A stretch of 64,000 nt of DNA from Lucinisca nassula (lineage: Eukaryota > Mollusca > Bivalvia > Lucinida > Lucinidae), in the NCBI GenBank assembly GCA_963580285.1, contig OY757026.1:63365396-63429395 (forward strand), written 5' to 3'. The stretch's first letter is position 1; each line of letters begins with the position of its first letter. Positions 10,770-22,429 of this stretch are shown piece after piece. Position numbers and translations under genes: made by a program. The notes under the pieces are model-generated. The model ran no database searches. It was not told the DNA's origin and was given only the letters and a program-made list of their open reading frames with translations.

Positions 10770-11500
10770 ACAATGCCCCCAACCTTTGCTTGTCCTTAGA
10801 TGGCAAAATATTCAACAAATATTGTTAAAGACTCAAAAACATACAACAAGAATTCCCCCGAAGGCTATGTCGTGCCTGTGGGGGCGCAAAGTCACCAAAC
10901 CATGAAATCTAGGTCAAGGTCAAACATGGATGCCTGCATAAAAATTTCACTCCTAGTTGCAAGCATGTACCAAGTATCATCAATGAAACTCCTAAAAAAC
11001 AGACTCTTACATCAGGGTGAAAGTTAGGGTTGTCACACTATTTTACAAAGTCAGTGAACCATAAAATGTAGGTCAAGGTCAGAAATGGATACTTGCATTG
11101 AAGTTTCAATTCCTAAATGCAAGCTTGTACCAAATACAATTAATGAAGCTGTAATAGATCTTGAGAAATGGACTCTTACATTAGATAGAAAGTCAGGGTG
11201 CTCGCAATAATTCACAAAGTCAGTGAACCATGAAATATGGGTAAAAGTCAAATATGGATGCTTGCGTTGCAGTTGCAATTCCTAGATGCAAGTTTGTACC
11301 AATTATAATTTAAAAAGCTTTAATAGTTTTCGAGAAATGGTGAATGTCAGGGTGGTCGCAATAATTCACGAAGTCAGTGAACCATGAAATATAGGCCAAG
11401 GTCAGATATGGATGCTTGCGTTGAAGTTGCAATGCCTGGATGCAAGTTTGTACCAAGAATGATTAATGAAGCTCTAATAGTTCTCAAGATATGGACTTGC
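10770..11500. repeat. tandem repeat, about 160-165-bp units, four copies
   Basis: Units begin near CCATGAAATNTAGGTCAAGG at about 10902, 11058, 11226 and 11381. Each has GGATGCNTGC and TGCAAGNNTGTACCAA. The left edge carries ATGCCCCCAACC, complementary to GTTGGGGGCAT at the far right of the satellite block (about 15018-15028). Confidence 0.65.
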
Positions 11501-13620
11501 TGACAAAATTTTATTAAAAAAAAAACAAGGCATCGCATGCGATACAAATCCCCTCGCACAAGACAACTTCGTGTGTGGAAAACACTGAAACGGCAAAAGT
11601 CCAACTTGCTTGAGATATTATCATATGCAACATTTGTGTAAAGTTTGTTTAAAAATCCATCCATAAATGTAGGTTCTAGAGTGATGACAATATTTCTCTA
11701 AAAATAGTCATAGGTACCTTGACTTGAGGCCATGGCCGCGAAGTAGATCTTGCTCAAGATATTATCATAAGCATCTTTTGTGTGAAGTTAGATTAAAATC
11801 ATAAATGTAGGCGGTAGAGCAATGACAAAGTTTTTCTAAAAATAGCCATAGTGACCTTGACCTTGATGTCATGACCTTGAAAGTCAAAGCAACTCGAGAT
11901 ATTACCATAAGAAACATTTGTGTGAAGTTCTATTAACATCCATCAATAAATGTAGGCACTAGAGCGATGACAAAGATTTTCTAAAAATAGCCACAGTGAC
12001 CTTGACCTTGAAAGTCGAAATAGTTCGAGATATTGTCATAAGGAACATTTGTGTGAAGTTATACTGAAATCGGTGAAGAAATGTAAGCGCTAGAGCCATG
12101 TCAAAGTTTTTCTAAAAATAGTCACAGTGACCTTGACCTTGAAAGTCAAACTCACTCGAGGTATTGTCATAAGGAATATTTGTGTGAAGTTATATTGAAA
12201 TCAGTGAAGAAATGTAGTCGCTAGGGCGATGACAAAGTTTTTCTAAAAATAGCCACAGTGACCTTGACCTTGAAAGTCGAAATCGCTCGAGATATTGTCT
12301 TAAGGAACATTTGTGTGAAGTTATATTGAAATTGGTGAAGAAATGTAAGCACTAGAGCATTTACAAAATTTTTCTAAAAATAGCCACAGTGACCTTGACC
12401 TTGAAAGTGGAACTCACTACAGATATTGTCATAAGGAACATTTGTGTGAATCGATTTTGAAATTGGTGACAAAATGTAAGCGCTAGAGCAATGAAAAAGT
12501 TTTTCTAAAAATAGCCACAGTGACCTTGACCTTGAAAGTCGAACTCTTTTGAGGTATTGTCATAAGGATCATTTGTGTGAAGTTATATTAAAATCGGTGA
12601 AGAAATGTTGGCGCTGGAGCGATGACAAAGATTTTCTAAAAATAGCCATTGTGACCTTGACCTTGAAAGTTAAAATGGCTTGAGATATTGTCATAAGGAA
12701 CATTTGTGTGAAGTTATATTGAAATCGGTGAAGAAATGTAAGCGCTAGAGCATTGACAAAGTTTTTCCAAAAATAGCCACAGTGACCTTGACCTTGAAAG
12801 TGGAACTCGCTAGAGATATTGTCATAAGGAACATTTGTGTGAAGTTATATTGAAATCGGTGAAGAAATGTAGGCGCTAGAGCGATGACAAAATTTTTCTA
12901 AAAATAGCTACAGTGACCTTGACCTTAAGGTCATGACCCTGAAAGTCAAACACACTCGAGATATTGTCATAAGGAACATTTGTGTGAAGTTATATTGAAA
13001 TCAGTGAAGAAATGTAGGCGCTAGAGCAATGACAAAGTTTTTCTAAAAATAGCCACAGTGACCTTGACCTTGAGGTCATGACCTTGAAAGTCGACCTCGC
13101 TCAAGATATTGTCATAAGGCACATTTGTGTGAAGTTATATTGAAATCAGTGAAGAAATGTAGGCGCTAGAGTGATGACAAAGTTTTTATTAAAATAGCCA
13201 CAGTGACCTTGACCTTGAGGTCATGACCTTGAAAGTCGAACTCGCTGAGATATTGTCATAAGGAACATTTGTGTGAAGTTATATTGAAATTGGTGAAGAA
13301 ATGTAGCCGCTAGAGCAATGACAAAATTTTTTCTAAAAATAGCCACAGTGACCTTGACCTTGAGGTCATGACCTTGAAGTCGAACTCGCTCAAGATTTTT
13401 TTATAAGGAACATTTGTGTGAAGTTATATTGAAATTGGTGAAGAAATGTAGGCGCTAGTGCGATGACAAAGTTTTTCTAAAAATAGCCACAGTGACCTTG
13501 ACCTTGAGGTCATGACTTTGAAAGTCGAACTCGCTCGAGATTTTTTTATAAGGAACATTTGTGTGAAGTTATATTGAAATTGGTGAAGAAATGTAGGCGC
13601 TAGAACGATGAAAAGTTTTT
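11501..13620. repeat. satellite with 131- and 146-bp units containing TGACCTTGACCTTGA
   Basis: Thirteen GTGACCTTGACCTT sites lie at about 11851, 11996, 12127, 12259, 12389, 12520, 12651, 12782, 12913, 13059, 13203, 13349 and 13492. Spacing is about 131 bp for short units and 143-146 bp for units carrying an extra AGGTCATGACCTTGA. The rest of the unit is TTTTTCTAAAAATAGCCACA and GGAACATTTGTGTGAAGTTA. Non-coding. Confidence 0.85.
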
Positions 13621-14925
13621 CACAAATTACCAAAATGACAAAGGGCCATAACTCACAAAGTATTTTTCGGAATTTTGTCATAAGTTAATCAGTTCATCTA
13701 CTCATCACCACCAATCTATTCACCAACTTTCAAGGCTCTAGCTCCAATTGTTTTTGAGATATCTTGCTGACAAGATTTTATTAAAAAAATTTCAAAGGGC
13801 AATAACTCTTAAAAGGGGCAAAATCCTGACAAGAAAAAAAATACGCGTCAGCTAATTTTCCATGAGGAATCCATATATGAAATTTCAAAACCCTAGCATA
13901 CACGGTTCTAAAGATATGCTATGCATCCATTTTAGCATACATTACAATGGGCACAAATTACCAAAATGACAAAGGGCCATAACTCACAAAGTATTTTTCG
14001 GAATTTTGTCAAAAGTTAATCAGTTCATCTACTCATCACCACCAATCTATTCACCAACTATCAAGGCTCTAGCTCCAATAGTTTCTGAGATATCTTGCTG
14101 ACAAGATTTTATTAAAAAAATTTCAAAGGGCAATAACTCTTAAAAGGGGCATAATCCGGACGAGAAAAAAAATATGCGTCAGCTAATTTTCCATGAGGAA
14201 TCCATATATGAAATTTCAAAACCCTAGCATACACGGTTCTAAAGATATGCTATGCATCACTTTTAGCATACATTACAATGGGCACAAATTACCAAAATGA
14301 TAAAGGGCCATAACTCACAAAGTATTTTTCGGAATTTTGTCAAAAGTTAATCAGTTCATCTACTCATCACCACCAATCTATTCACCAACTTTCAAGGCTC
14401 TAGCTCCAATAGTTTTTGAGATATCTTGCTGACAAGATTTTATTAAAAAAATTTCAAAGGGCAAAAACTCTTAAAAGGGGCATAATCCGGACCAGAAAAA
14501 AAATACGCGTCAGCTAATTTTCCATGAGGAATCCATATATGAAATTTCAAAACCCTAGAATACACGTATCTAAAGTTATGCTATGCATCACTTTTAGCAT
14601 ACATTACAATGGGCACAAATTACCAAAATGACAAAGGGCCATAACTCACAAAGTATTTTTCGGAATTTTGTCAAAAGTTAATCAGTTCATCTACTCATCA
14701 CCACCAATATAATCACCAACTTTCAAGGCTCTAGCTCCAATAGTTTTTGAGATATCTTGCTGACAAGATTTTATTAAAAAAATTTCAAAGGGCAATAACT
14801 CTTGAAGGGGGCATAATCCGGACGAGAAAAAAAATACGCGTCAGCTAATTTTCCATGAGGAATCCATATATGAAATTTCAAAACCCTAGCATACACGGTT
14901 CTTTAGGTATGCTATGCATCAAAAG
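13621..14925. repeat. satellite with 331-bp unit, four copies
   Basis: CACAAATTACCAAAATGA recurs at 13621, 13952, 14283 and 14614, exactly 331 bp apart. The copies are highly similar. Landmarks are AAAGGGCCATAACTCACAAA and GATATGCTATGCATC. The fourth copy ends near 14925. Confidence 0.9.
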
Positions 14926-15032
14926 CGTAACGGACGGACGAACGGACGAACAGACGAACGGACGAACGGACGAACGGACGAACGAACCAGAAGCAATATG
15001 CCCCACCAACTTTTTCAAAGTTGGGGGCATAA
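14926..15032. repeat. (GGACGAAC)n simple repeat and terminal hairpin
   Basis: 14931-14990 is a GGACGAACn/GGACGAACA simple repeat. It is followed by a hairpin, TATGCCCCACCAACTTT against AAAGTTGGGGGCATA, which closes the 10.8-15.0 kb satellite block. Confidence 0.7.
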
Positions 15033-15059
15033 AAAGATATGCGGCGTAGATTTAATTGG

Positions 15060-16170
15060 AAGGTTGTTTAGAAACCAGTGCTTCAGCTGAAGTGCACGAC
15101 CCGCCGGATGCTTTTAGCTTGATGAGTGTTACCATATATGGGTATGGCGGCCATTTTGGTCATGTGACCTGGACCTAAAACGGTTCCCCGTATAAATGCG
15201 CCTTATCGTAAGGAGCAAAAATATATCTAATACTTTAGTACTGTATTCTGAATCGTTTGCAGGATAAAATGAATTCTCACTTTTCCAATACAAAAGCATA
15301 TGTGTCAAAGTTTGACCTAGGCACAAAGAAGGTCAAGGTCAACCCAGGGTCACCATTTTAGCAATTTATGATGGGCCTACGTCCCAGATGTTATTTATCA
15401 AGTTTCGTGGAAATCTGCCAAGTGGTTCTGGAGAAGACTATTTTGAAGGGTTTTTACCATATATGGCTTGGCGGCCATTTTGGTCATGTGACCTGGACCC
15501 CATGAGCAAATTTTGGTTTCCTCCATCCCATAGAGGCTCCATATGAAATTTGACCTTAATCGGCCCAACGGTTTCCGAGGAGAAGCAGTTCGAAAATTTT
15601 CACATTTTTCGCCTCGGCGAGGCTATACTAAATGGAATGTAATATTTCGCAAGTTCATTGGTTAGACCTCATTGATACTATCAGTATGCCAAAAACTGTT
15701 TAAATATTCCAAGCGGTTAAGTCACTATCACCAATTTTCACAAACGGGTTACGGACGGACAGACAGACAAACCATATATGGCTTGGCGGCCATTTGGGTC
15801 ATGTGACCTGGACCCCATGAGCAAATTTTGGTTTCCCCCATCCAATAGAGGCTCCATATGAAATTTGACTTCAATTGGCCCAACGGTTTCCGAGGAGAAG
15901 CAGTTCGAAAATTTTCACATTTTTTCGCCTCGGCGAGCCTTTACTAAATGGAATATAATATTTCGTAAGTTCATTGGTTAGATCTCATTGATATCTATCA
16001 GTATGCCAAAAATTGTTTAAATATTCCAAGCGGTTAAGTCACTATCACCAATTTTCACAAACGGGTTACGGACGGACAGACAGACTGACAGAATGACACG
16101 GTGCTTTTAGGGCACTCTTAGAAAATCAACCGACTTCAGTCGGTCGCTTTTTCTGCGGGTCGTGCAATAT
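15060..16170. repeat. tandem units of about 320 bp between inverted TGCACGACCCGC ends
   Basis: ACCATATATGG.TNGGCGGCC starts units at about 15131, 15452 and 15771. Units 2 and 3 are very similar and each ends in a GGACGGACAGACAGAC tract. The block is framed by TGCACGACCCGC near 15091-15102 and GCGGGTCGTGCA near 16156-16167. Confidence 0.65.
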
Positions 16171-16721
16171 GAGCTACAATAGTGACAGCAACAATTGTCT
16201 AGCTATGAACTGGTTTACTGTATTCAAACAATTCAGATGTCACGCGAGGAAAAATAGCTTTGCAGAGGGCGGTGTCCCGCCTGTTTGAGCTAAGGTCAAT
16301 GTAAAAGGTCAAGGTTAAAAACATGACCTCATTTCAAGAGCATATGATCTCAAGTATATGCACAACAAATAAGAAAACGTTATCATTTACTGTTTTTGAA
16401 CACAAATTCTAGGGTTAACATTTCGGGTTGTCGCTATGGTGAACGTAAACGCATAGGCGGACGAACAAACGGACGAGCAGACAAACGGACGGAAACTTGA
16501 TCTTATGTGCACCTAATTAAAACTCAAATTACACTTATTCCTTTTCAGAATTTATATAACATTAATGATATTCGAAAATGTCCATTTTGTGTTAAAATGG
16601 AGGACATAAAGTATGCTGAAGACAAATGATACACTGCAACTTTTATTTAGCATATATTGTAAATTAAACATCTGTCAATTTGTAATGCGATTATTACATG
16701 TTTTTGTCATGCTATATCTCT
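16171..16721. other. diverged repeat, no gene recognised
   Basis: Contains AGGTCAATGTAAAAGGTCAAG and a GGACGAACAAACGGACG tract (about 16455-16490), as at the ends of other repeats here. No supported coding region. Confidence 0.35.
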
Positions 16722-16860
16722 TTATTGGTTTCATTGGGCAACAGGGCTTGGGTGTCATTTCATCTCAATGTCGGGAAAAGTCCCACAAACTTGGAAGCAA
16801 CGTCTCCAAAATGACTACATAGTGTTGATGGGGACGTTAAACCTCAAATCAAACAAACAA
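16722..16860 (+). mobile_element. SINE-S 3' fragment
   Basis: Contains only the 3' half of the 310-bp SINE-S: GGTTTCATTGGGCAACAGGG, CATCTCAATGTCGGG and the tail GGGGACGTTAAACCTCAAAT plus (CAAA)n. The missing 5' part fits LINE-type 5' truncation. Confidence 0.7.
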
Positions 16861-17243
16861 TTCCTTTCGCAGAAAATTCTTCCTTTCGCGAAAGGAACCT
16901 TCCTTTCGCGAAATGGTTCCTTTCGCTATATAGACCAACCACGTGAAATTAGGTCAAAATAGCTATTCACCGCAGCAGTTACAGAATTCACTAGAAACAC
17001 AATTATACATATGACGTATGGTCATCAAAGGACAAGACGGTGAGCAAGCCGAAACTCTATATATTTTTCATTCATGTCTCACATAAAAAACGAAACATTT
17101 CCTAGGTTAAAACTTCAGTAAACTGTCGTACTTTTGAGTAGATTTATTTATGCAAATCATTGACCAATGAAATGGTCATCTCCTTGGACATGTGGTTTTA
17201 TTGAGCAATGGAATAACGAAAAATGTAGGACAAAAGCAAAACC

Positions 17244-17523
17244 CATCACGATAACAAGTCCGTGAAACGAAGACCCCCCTAAACCCCACTTTATATAGAG
17301 AAAATAGGGGTTTAAGGGGGTAAACATTATCTGCCTTATTTTTGCTCAAAGACATAGATTGTCGGTACTCGTTAGAACCGCCTCAATGAGGCGGTTCTAA
17401 CGAGCACCCACAATCTATGTTGAAAGCAGAAATAATAAAGATGTTATCATAAGTACCTAATATTTATCATTTTCTGACACCATGTTGGACGCCATTATTT
17501 CTTACGGACATGTTTTCCTAATG
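17244..17523. mobile_element. MITE-A, full length
   Basis: The left end CATCACGATAACAAGTCCGT and the complemented right end CATTAGGAAAACATGTCCGT are paired termini. The central stem near 17351-17420 is GTTAGAACCGCCTC against GAGGCGGTTCTAAC, extended outward through the ACATAGATTGT arms. Confidence 0.8.
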
Positions 17524-17921
17524 CATAACGGCTACGCCGTAAAAACTGCCATTAAAACAAGCACTATCAGAGTTATTTGGATAAACTTTCATCCAAAAAG
17601 TTGGAAGAAACAAATTGAGTAAATAACTCTTATTCTCATCAGTTCTTCCGGAAGTATGTCAAATATTTGCGTGCAGACAGGCAGATGAACACTCAGGATG
17701 CTCTGTTACAACGCATAATGTAGTAATGTAGTAATTTCTTCATTTTGAAATTTTTACTACATTATGCGTTGGCATAGTCGACGCGAAATGAAATAAAATG
17801 TCGTTTTTACTTCATTATGCGTCGATACTAAGAGGTTTGAGCAAAATGAAAGAATTATTTCATTTTGCGGCGATGGGTGGCATACTTAATTTTACTTCAT
17901 TATGCGTCAACAGTTTGTTTG

Positions 17922-18180
17922 TTTGATTTGAGGTTTAACGTTCCCGTCAAGACTATTTAGGTCATTTTGGAGACATTGCTTCAAATTTTATGGGACTTTT
18001 ACCCGATATTGAGATGAAATGACATCTCAATCGCTGCCGTCCAATTAAAAGCAATAGGGTTTATATGCATGGATGGGCCGACTCGCAGCAGTTTTCCTGG
18101 ACAGGCTTAGACCTTCTAAGCAGATTACGAGGACACATGTACGGGCGGTATCAGCTCTGCGTGGAAGCATCGTGCAGCCC
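17922..18180 (-). mobile_element. SINE-S copy inside long-TIR element
   Basis: Reads on the minus strand from CTGCACGATGCTTCCACGC to the GTTTGTTTGATTTGAGGTTT tail complement. A second fragment of the same SINE tail is at 18294-18369, so two insertions or a duplication occurred inside the host element. Confidence 0.65.
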
Positions 18181-18233
18181 ATCTATTTATACCCCCGGCA
18201 TACGAAGTATGCAAGGGGGTATATAGTTTTTGT

Positions 18234-18237
18234 TCAT

Positions 18238-18272
<35 letters not shown>

Positions 18273-18286
18273 GCCTGTCTGTCTTT
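18234..18286. repeat. (CTGT)n microsatellite
   Basis: About a dozen CTGT units with one CTGC interruption, next to a GGGGGTATATAG hairpin segment at 18190-18225. Confidence 0.8.
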
Positions 18287-18404
18287 TGTTTGATTTGTTT
18301 GATTTGAGGTTTAACGTCCCCGTCAACACTATTTAGGTCATTTTGGAGACGTTGCTTCCAATTTCATGGGCGTACGATTTTAATTCTACTGGCTTAATCA
18401 AATA

Positions 18405-18610
18405 CAATGAAATTCCACTATTAAGACCACCTAAAATTAATACAAATTTTGTTTTTAAAGCATATTTGGAAGGTTAAAGCTACATTTTCTTTGTGATTTT
18501 GACCTTCAGTGTGCTTTTGTGGAAGACCGTCTTTTGGACTGTTCAACTGTGGTCTTAAAGACCACTTTTGAACCGTCTCAAATGTGGTCTAAATTGTAGG
18601 AATTTAACTG
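18405..18610. mobile_element. D-type MITE (pogo-like ends), TA flanks, inside long-TIR element
   Basis: The ends CAATGAAATTCC..TTAAGACCACC and GTGGTCTAAA..GGAATTTAACTG are inverted and flanked by TA. The centre has the family palindrome GTGGTCTTAAAGACCAC. The same copy is present in the second long-TIR element (26071-26276), so it predates their separation. Confidence 0.7.
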
Positions 18611-18958
18611 TATTGCTTCCTAAGTCTTTTCGAAGACAGCTATGTTCTACCATCATTACTTCATTATGCGTCGATATGGTGCATATCAACGCGAAATGAA
18701 ATAATTTTTTTACTTCATTTCGCGTCGACTATGCCAACGCATAATGTAGTAAAAAAATCAAAATGAAGAAATTACTACATTACTACATTATGCGTTGTAA
18801 CAATGCTCTTTTTTTGGAATCTTTTTGCCAACAAGTAGCACAGATGTGATGAGCAAAATGAAATTTCCAAAACATTCTTTCAGTGTGGCTTATTTTGTGT
18901 GCACATTTGTTTCTATTATATAAGGCACAAAACCATAATTTCTAATCAGGCTCATTCT

Positions 18959-19150
18959 TTATTTCCGAATCCTCCTTTGACCTGAACTTTTCCTTTTTGA
19001 AAACTGACTTGGCTTTGGAAGATGCTTTGAAAGTATAGTAGACTCGATTTGCTGAAAATCATCTTTCCAAGTCTCATGACCTATCCCTAATTTATTCAAA
19101 CAGGCAGCATAAAAAGATTTCAATGTTTTAAAATCATAAGATGTACTCAA
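18959..19150 (-). CDS. possible C-terminal exon, unknown protein
   Basis: A minus-strand open segment of about 63 codons ends in a Lys/Arg/Ser-rich tail (FSKRKSSGQRRIRK). The stop codon overlaps an AATAAA. Its upstream edge touches a D-type MITE at 19154, and no ATG opens the frame, so it would be a truncated or internal piece. I do not recognise the protein. It may equally be chance or part of a transposon. Confidence 0.2.
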   Translation of the reverse strand: MSTSYDFKTLKSFYAACLNKLGIGHETWKDDFQQIESTILSKHLPKPSQFSKRKSSGQRRIRK

Positions 19151-19153
19151 ATA

Positions 19154-19320
19154 CAGTTAAATTCCTATTTTAAGACCACTTTTGAACAGTCCGAAAGGTG
19201 GTCTGACCAGGTGACACTGTGTGCAGAAAACACAAAGAAAGAATAACTGACACTTTCTAAACAATCTTCTTAAAGCAGAATTAGTTCCAATTTTTGGTGA
19301 TCTTAATAGCGGAATTTTAA
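19154..19320. mobile_element. D-type MITE
   Basis: The left end CAGTTAAATTCC..TTAAGACCAC and the right end GATCTTAATAGCGGAATTTTA lie between TA dinucleotides. The middle (CAGAAAACACAAAGA) matches the 37.9-kb copy. Confidence 0.6.
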
Positions 19321-19499
19321 TATACATGATCCTTTTTGATAGATTAATTATTCCTGACCTCTCAGCCTCTTTAATTTTTGTACTACCAATTATCTCAAGC
19401 TCGTGCGTCCTCCGCCATATGAACTCGTGCCGAAAATTTCACAATATAAAGTAAATAACATAATATTGTTAAGAACTACAAAATTGGCTGTTCACGACA

Positions 19500-19560
19500 A
19501 CCCTATCTTTGCAAACAGTGTAGATCCAGATCAGATGGATCTACACTGTTTGGCATTCAG
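19500..19560. repeat. short hairpin of the AAACAGTGTAGATC type
   Basis: CAAACAGTGTAGATCCA faces its complement TGGATCTACACTGTTTG around GATCAGA. Related hairpins occur at 36540-36605, 40793-40860, 43058-43130, 58024-58130 and 59095-59160. Confidence 0.6.
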
Positions 19561-19712
19561 GTTATGAATTTGTAGCAATAAATTACATCAAGTAATTTGA
19601 TTGGTAGATAGACAGAAATGGGTGTGGCTTAACTGAATATTCAGCAGGATAAGGGTTAACCACACGTCAGTTTTACGTATGTTCTAAATTGTTAATTTCA
19701 ACGATATACATA

Positions 19713-20014
19713 GGCCCCCGCCCATCGGGGCTTGAAGAAATAGATGGGCTGCATGATGCTTCCACGCAGAGCTGAAACCGACCTGCACACGAGTACTGGT
19801 AAACCCGCTTAGAGGATCTAAGCTTGTCCAGGCAAAACGGTGCGAGTCGGACCGTCCATGCTTATAAACCCTGTTGGTTTCATTAGTCGACATGGCTTGA
19901 GATGTCATTTCATCTCAATGTCGGGTAAACGTCCCACAAAATTGGAAGCAACGTCTCCAAAATGACCTTTACAGTGTTGACTGGGACGTTAAACCTCTAA
20001 TCAATCAATCAATT
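19713..20014 (+). mobile_element. SINE-S, full length
   Basis: Starts GGCCCCCGCCCATCGGGGCT and ends GGACGTTAAACCTCTAATC followed by (AATC)n. It is about 302 bp. The head has no clear tRNA cloverleaf. The simple-repeat tail suggests RTE-type LINE mobilisation (inference). Confidence 0.75.
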
Positions 20015-20251
20015 CAATGAAATTTTCGTTATGTTGACTAACTTCTTTTGGATCCCTTCATATACTGCTGATTGTAATATATTCTTTCGACAAGGAAGCC
20101 GTAACAAAGGAAAAAAGCACAGCTGAGAAAAATCCCCGCCTATGGCATAATTCGTAGCCGGGTTGCTCGGGTAAATTTTCCATGCTCTAAACACTGAGCC
20201 AAAGAGTCGACTCCCTGACGCAGTTGTCAGAAAATACTGGTAAACCTATAA

Positions 20252-20340
20252 GTGAGTGAGTGTTTTGTGTTTTACGTCCCACCAACAACTAAGGTCATAC
20301 GGAGACGTGACCTCGGTTTAAAGACTCATCCGCAAGTCAA
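20252..20340 (-). mobile_element. tRNA-SINE (SINE-T), 3' part
   Basis: Contains the body of SINE-T in complement: TTTACGTCCCACCAACAACT, GGAGACGTGACCTCGGTTTA and AGACTCATCCG. The tRNA head is missing. A GTGAGTGAGTG tract marks the tail. Confidence 0.6.
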
Positions 20341-20408
20341 TAAACATATAAGCTATGCATAATGTTCCAAGGTAGATAACTGAAGAGAAGAATTGCGGTT
20401 CCCGAACA

Positions 20409-20687
20409 CATCACGTGAACAAGTCCGTGAAATGAACACCCCCTTACACCCCATTTTGTATAGAGAAAACTGGGGTTTACGGGGGTATACATTATTTTTC
20501 TTATTTATACTCCAAGACATAGGTTGTGGGTACTCGTCAGAACCGCCTCAATGAGGCGGTTCTAACGAGCACCCACAACCTATGTTTGCAGTATAAATAA
20601 GAAAAATGTCATGGATTTTCATCCGAAAAGTAGCCATTTTGTAGATGTGAAAAATGAACTGTGTCGCACGGGTGTGTTAGCGTAATG
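20409..20687. mobile_element. MITE-A, full length
   Basis: The termini CATCACGTGAACAAGTCCGT and (complement) CATTACGCTAACACACCCGT are the two typical, slightly different ends. The stem at about 20517-20585 carries GAACCGCCTCAATGAGGCGGTTC. It has the usual GAAAACTGGGGTTTACGGGG arm. Confidence 0.85.
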
Positions 20688-20756
20688 CACATGAAAGCCG
20701 TAACAGTACATTATATGAATAACCGTATGTTCGCATTATACATATACAGTAAAATA

Positions 20757-20951
20757 TTACGCTATCAAGACCACCTAAAATTAATACAAAATATGCTTTA
20801 AAAGCATTTTTAGAGGGTTTCTGTTATATTTTCTTTGTTTTTCTACATCCAGTATGCTCTACAAAGACTACCTTTGGGACTGTTCAAAAGTGGTTTTAAA
20901 GACCACTTTTGAACAGTCCCAGAGGTGGTCTTAATATGGGAAACTTTCTTG
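20757..20951. mobile_element. D-type MITE, TA-flanked
   Basis: Starts CAGTAAAATATTACGCTATC and ends GTCTTAATATGGGAAACTTT with TA on each side. The central palindrome AAAGTGGTTTTAAAGACCAC has one mismatch. Confidence 0.6.
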
Positions 20952-21261
20952 TATTATGAATAAAAATGTTTCAATCAACTTCTCATCTATTCTCTCACGG
21001 ACATCCATCCTTTTATATGTAAAAATGTAATAATATATCGTGTAATGCATTATATATATACATAAAATTCGCGATATGTTATATAAAAAAAAACATGGGG
21101 CCGATAAGGGGCGAAGGAGTAGACGAATCTCGGAAGCGCTGTATGTCGGTCTCTCCGACAGCTGTACCAAAAGATGTTTGTTTAAAAGCAATCCACGATA
21201 TCTGATATTGGTTTACATTTGGCCAATGTCTGGCAAGCAGAAGTCTGTGCAACTGGAAGTT

Positions 21262-21262
21262 A

Positions 21263-21294
<32 letters not shown>

Positions 21295-21318
21295 ATAATA
21301 ATAATAATAAAAATAGTA
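21262..21318. repeat. (TAC)n then (TAA)n microsatellite
   Basis: About twelve TAC/ACT triplets followed by about six TAA triplets. Reading frames across it are simple-repeat artefacts. Confidence 0.85.
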
Positions 21319-21838
21319 ATGATGTTATATGTGCACAAAGTCTGCTCCAAATAATGGGACAGCTCACATCATACTGCAATGGTTACCTTCCTACCATTCA
21401 AAATGATGAGCAAACTAGCTGATTTTAAGAATAATCTAATGTTGTGTCAGAAGCATTCTAGCAGGATGGTAAACAAAGCCGTATTACCAGATCAATCCAG
21501 AGCAGCGGCCTGGTCCGGAACTTCTGGCACAGTAATCCTGTGCCAGTACCTAGATGATAATAGAAGCGAAGGAAATGATCAGGAATCGCTACAATAACAT
21601 CACACCTCCCATCCAAGCGAGGGTGGCATATCGTGCAGGAAACTGAATCCAATTATTGTATGTGTGTCGGGCAAAGAACAATGAACCTTCGGGGCCGTCA
21701 GCTAGCAAGCTGAACCGCGATCCGGTATTAATCTCCTTTGTCGATACCACTGGAATCTAGAGTGTTTGGATGGTGGATCCAGTAGCTCTCTGGACATTTT
21801 CTTGATTTTTCTGTCCACTCTTGACAGCAAACAGATTT
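21319..21838. other. no gene recognised; retrotransposon UTR trace
   Basis: 21558-21600 carries AATGATCAGGAATCGCTACA, a remnant of the retrotransposon 3' terminus seen at 28565-28590. The remainder is unrecognised. Confidence 0.35.
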
Positions 21839-21840
21839 TT

Positions 21841-22132
21841 GTTTGTTTGATTGAGGTTAAACGTCCCCGTCAACACGGTAAAGGTCATTTTGGGGACGCT
21901 GCTTCCAGCTTTGTGGGACTTTTACCCGGCATTGAGATGAAAAGACATCTCAAGCCCTGCCGCCCAATGAAACCAATCGGGTTTATAAGCATGGATGGGC
22001 CGACTCGCACCGCATTGCCTGGGCAGGCTTAGATCCTCTAAGCGGTTTACCAGTACTCGTGTTGGGTCTGTTTCAGCTCTGCGTGGAAGCATCATGCAGC
22101 CAATGTATTTCTTCAAGCCCCGATGGGCAGGG
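21841..22132 (-). mobile_element. SINE-S copy
   Basis: In complement it has the full body from CCCTGCCCATCGGGGCTTGA to GACGTTTAACCTCAATC plus (CAAA)n. Conserved blocks GCTTAGATCCTCTAAGCGGT and GGAAGCATCATGCAGCC are intact. Confidence 0.75.
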
Positions 22133-22429
22133 AGCCAGCAAATAGAAGTATGGCTTATCAAGACATGTTCTGGCAAGCAGAAGTGCTGTGCAACTGGAGA
22201 TCTTTCAAATTGTTGATGCCGGCTCCCGTCATCTCTATGATCGTTTCCCCGACAAACTGTCTCCTACGTTTACCGCCCGATATCAATTCAGTTTCCTGCA
22301 CGATAAACATCCACTCCTGAGCTGGTTTTGTAGCTGGTGCGTTTACTGATATTCCAGTTACTTTCCAGCCCAACTGCGAGTCTTTGTTTTAGTGTTCGAT
22401 TTTGTAGCGGTGTGTTTAAAGGTGCATTA

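Larger units (their letters stand above)
17704..18802. mobile_element. long-TIR foldback-like element, copy 1, 6-bp TSD ATGCTC
   Basis: Both ends carry TGTTACAACGCATAATGTAG in inverted orientation. Complementarity runs about 90 bp and is followed by modular CATTATGCGTCG/CATTTCGCGTCG repeats. The flanks are ATGCTC at 17698-17703 and 18803-18808, directly adjacent. The interior is a mosaic of SINE-S pieces, a (CTGT)n tract and a D-type MITE. There is no transposase. Superfamily unknown; a 6-bp TSD is unusual. Confidence 0.85.
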
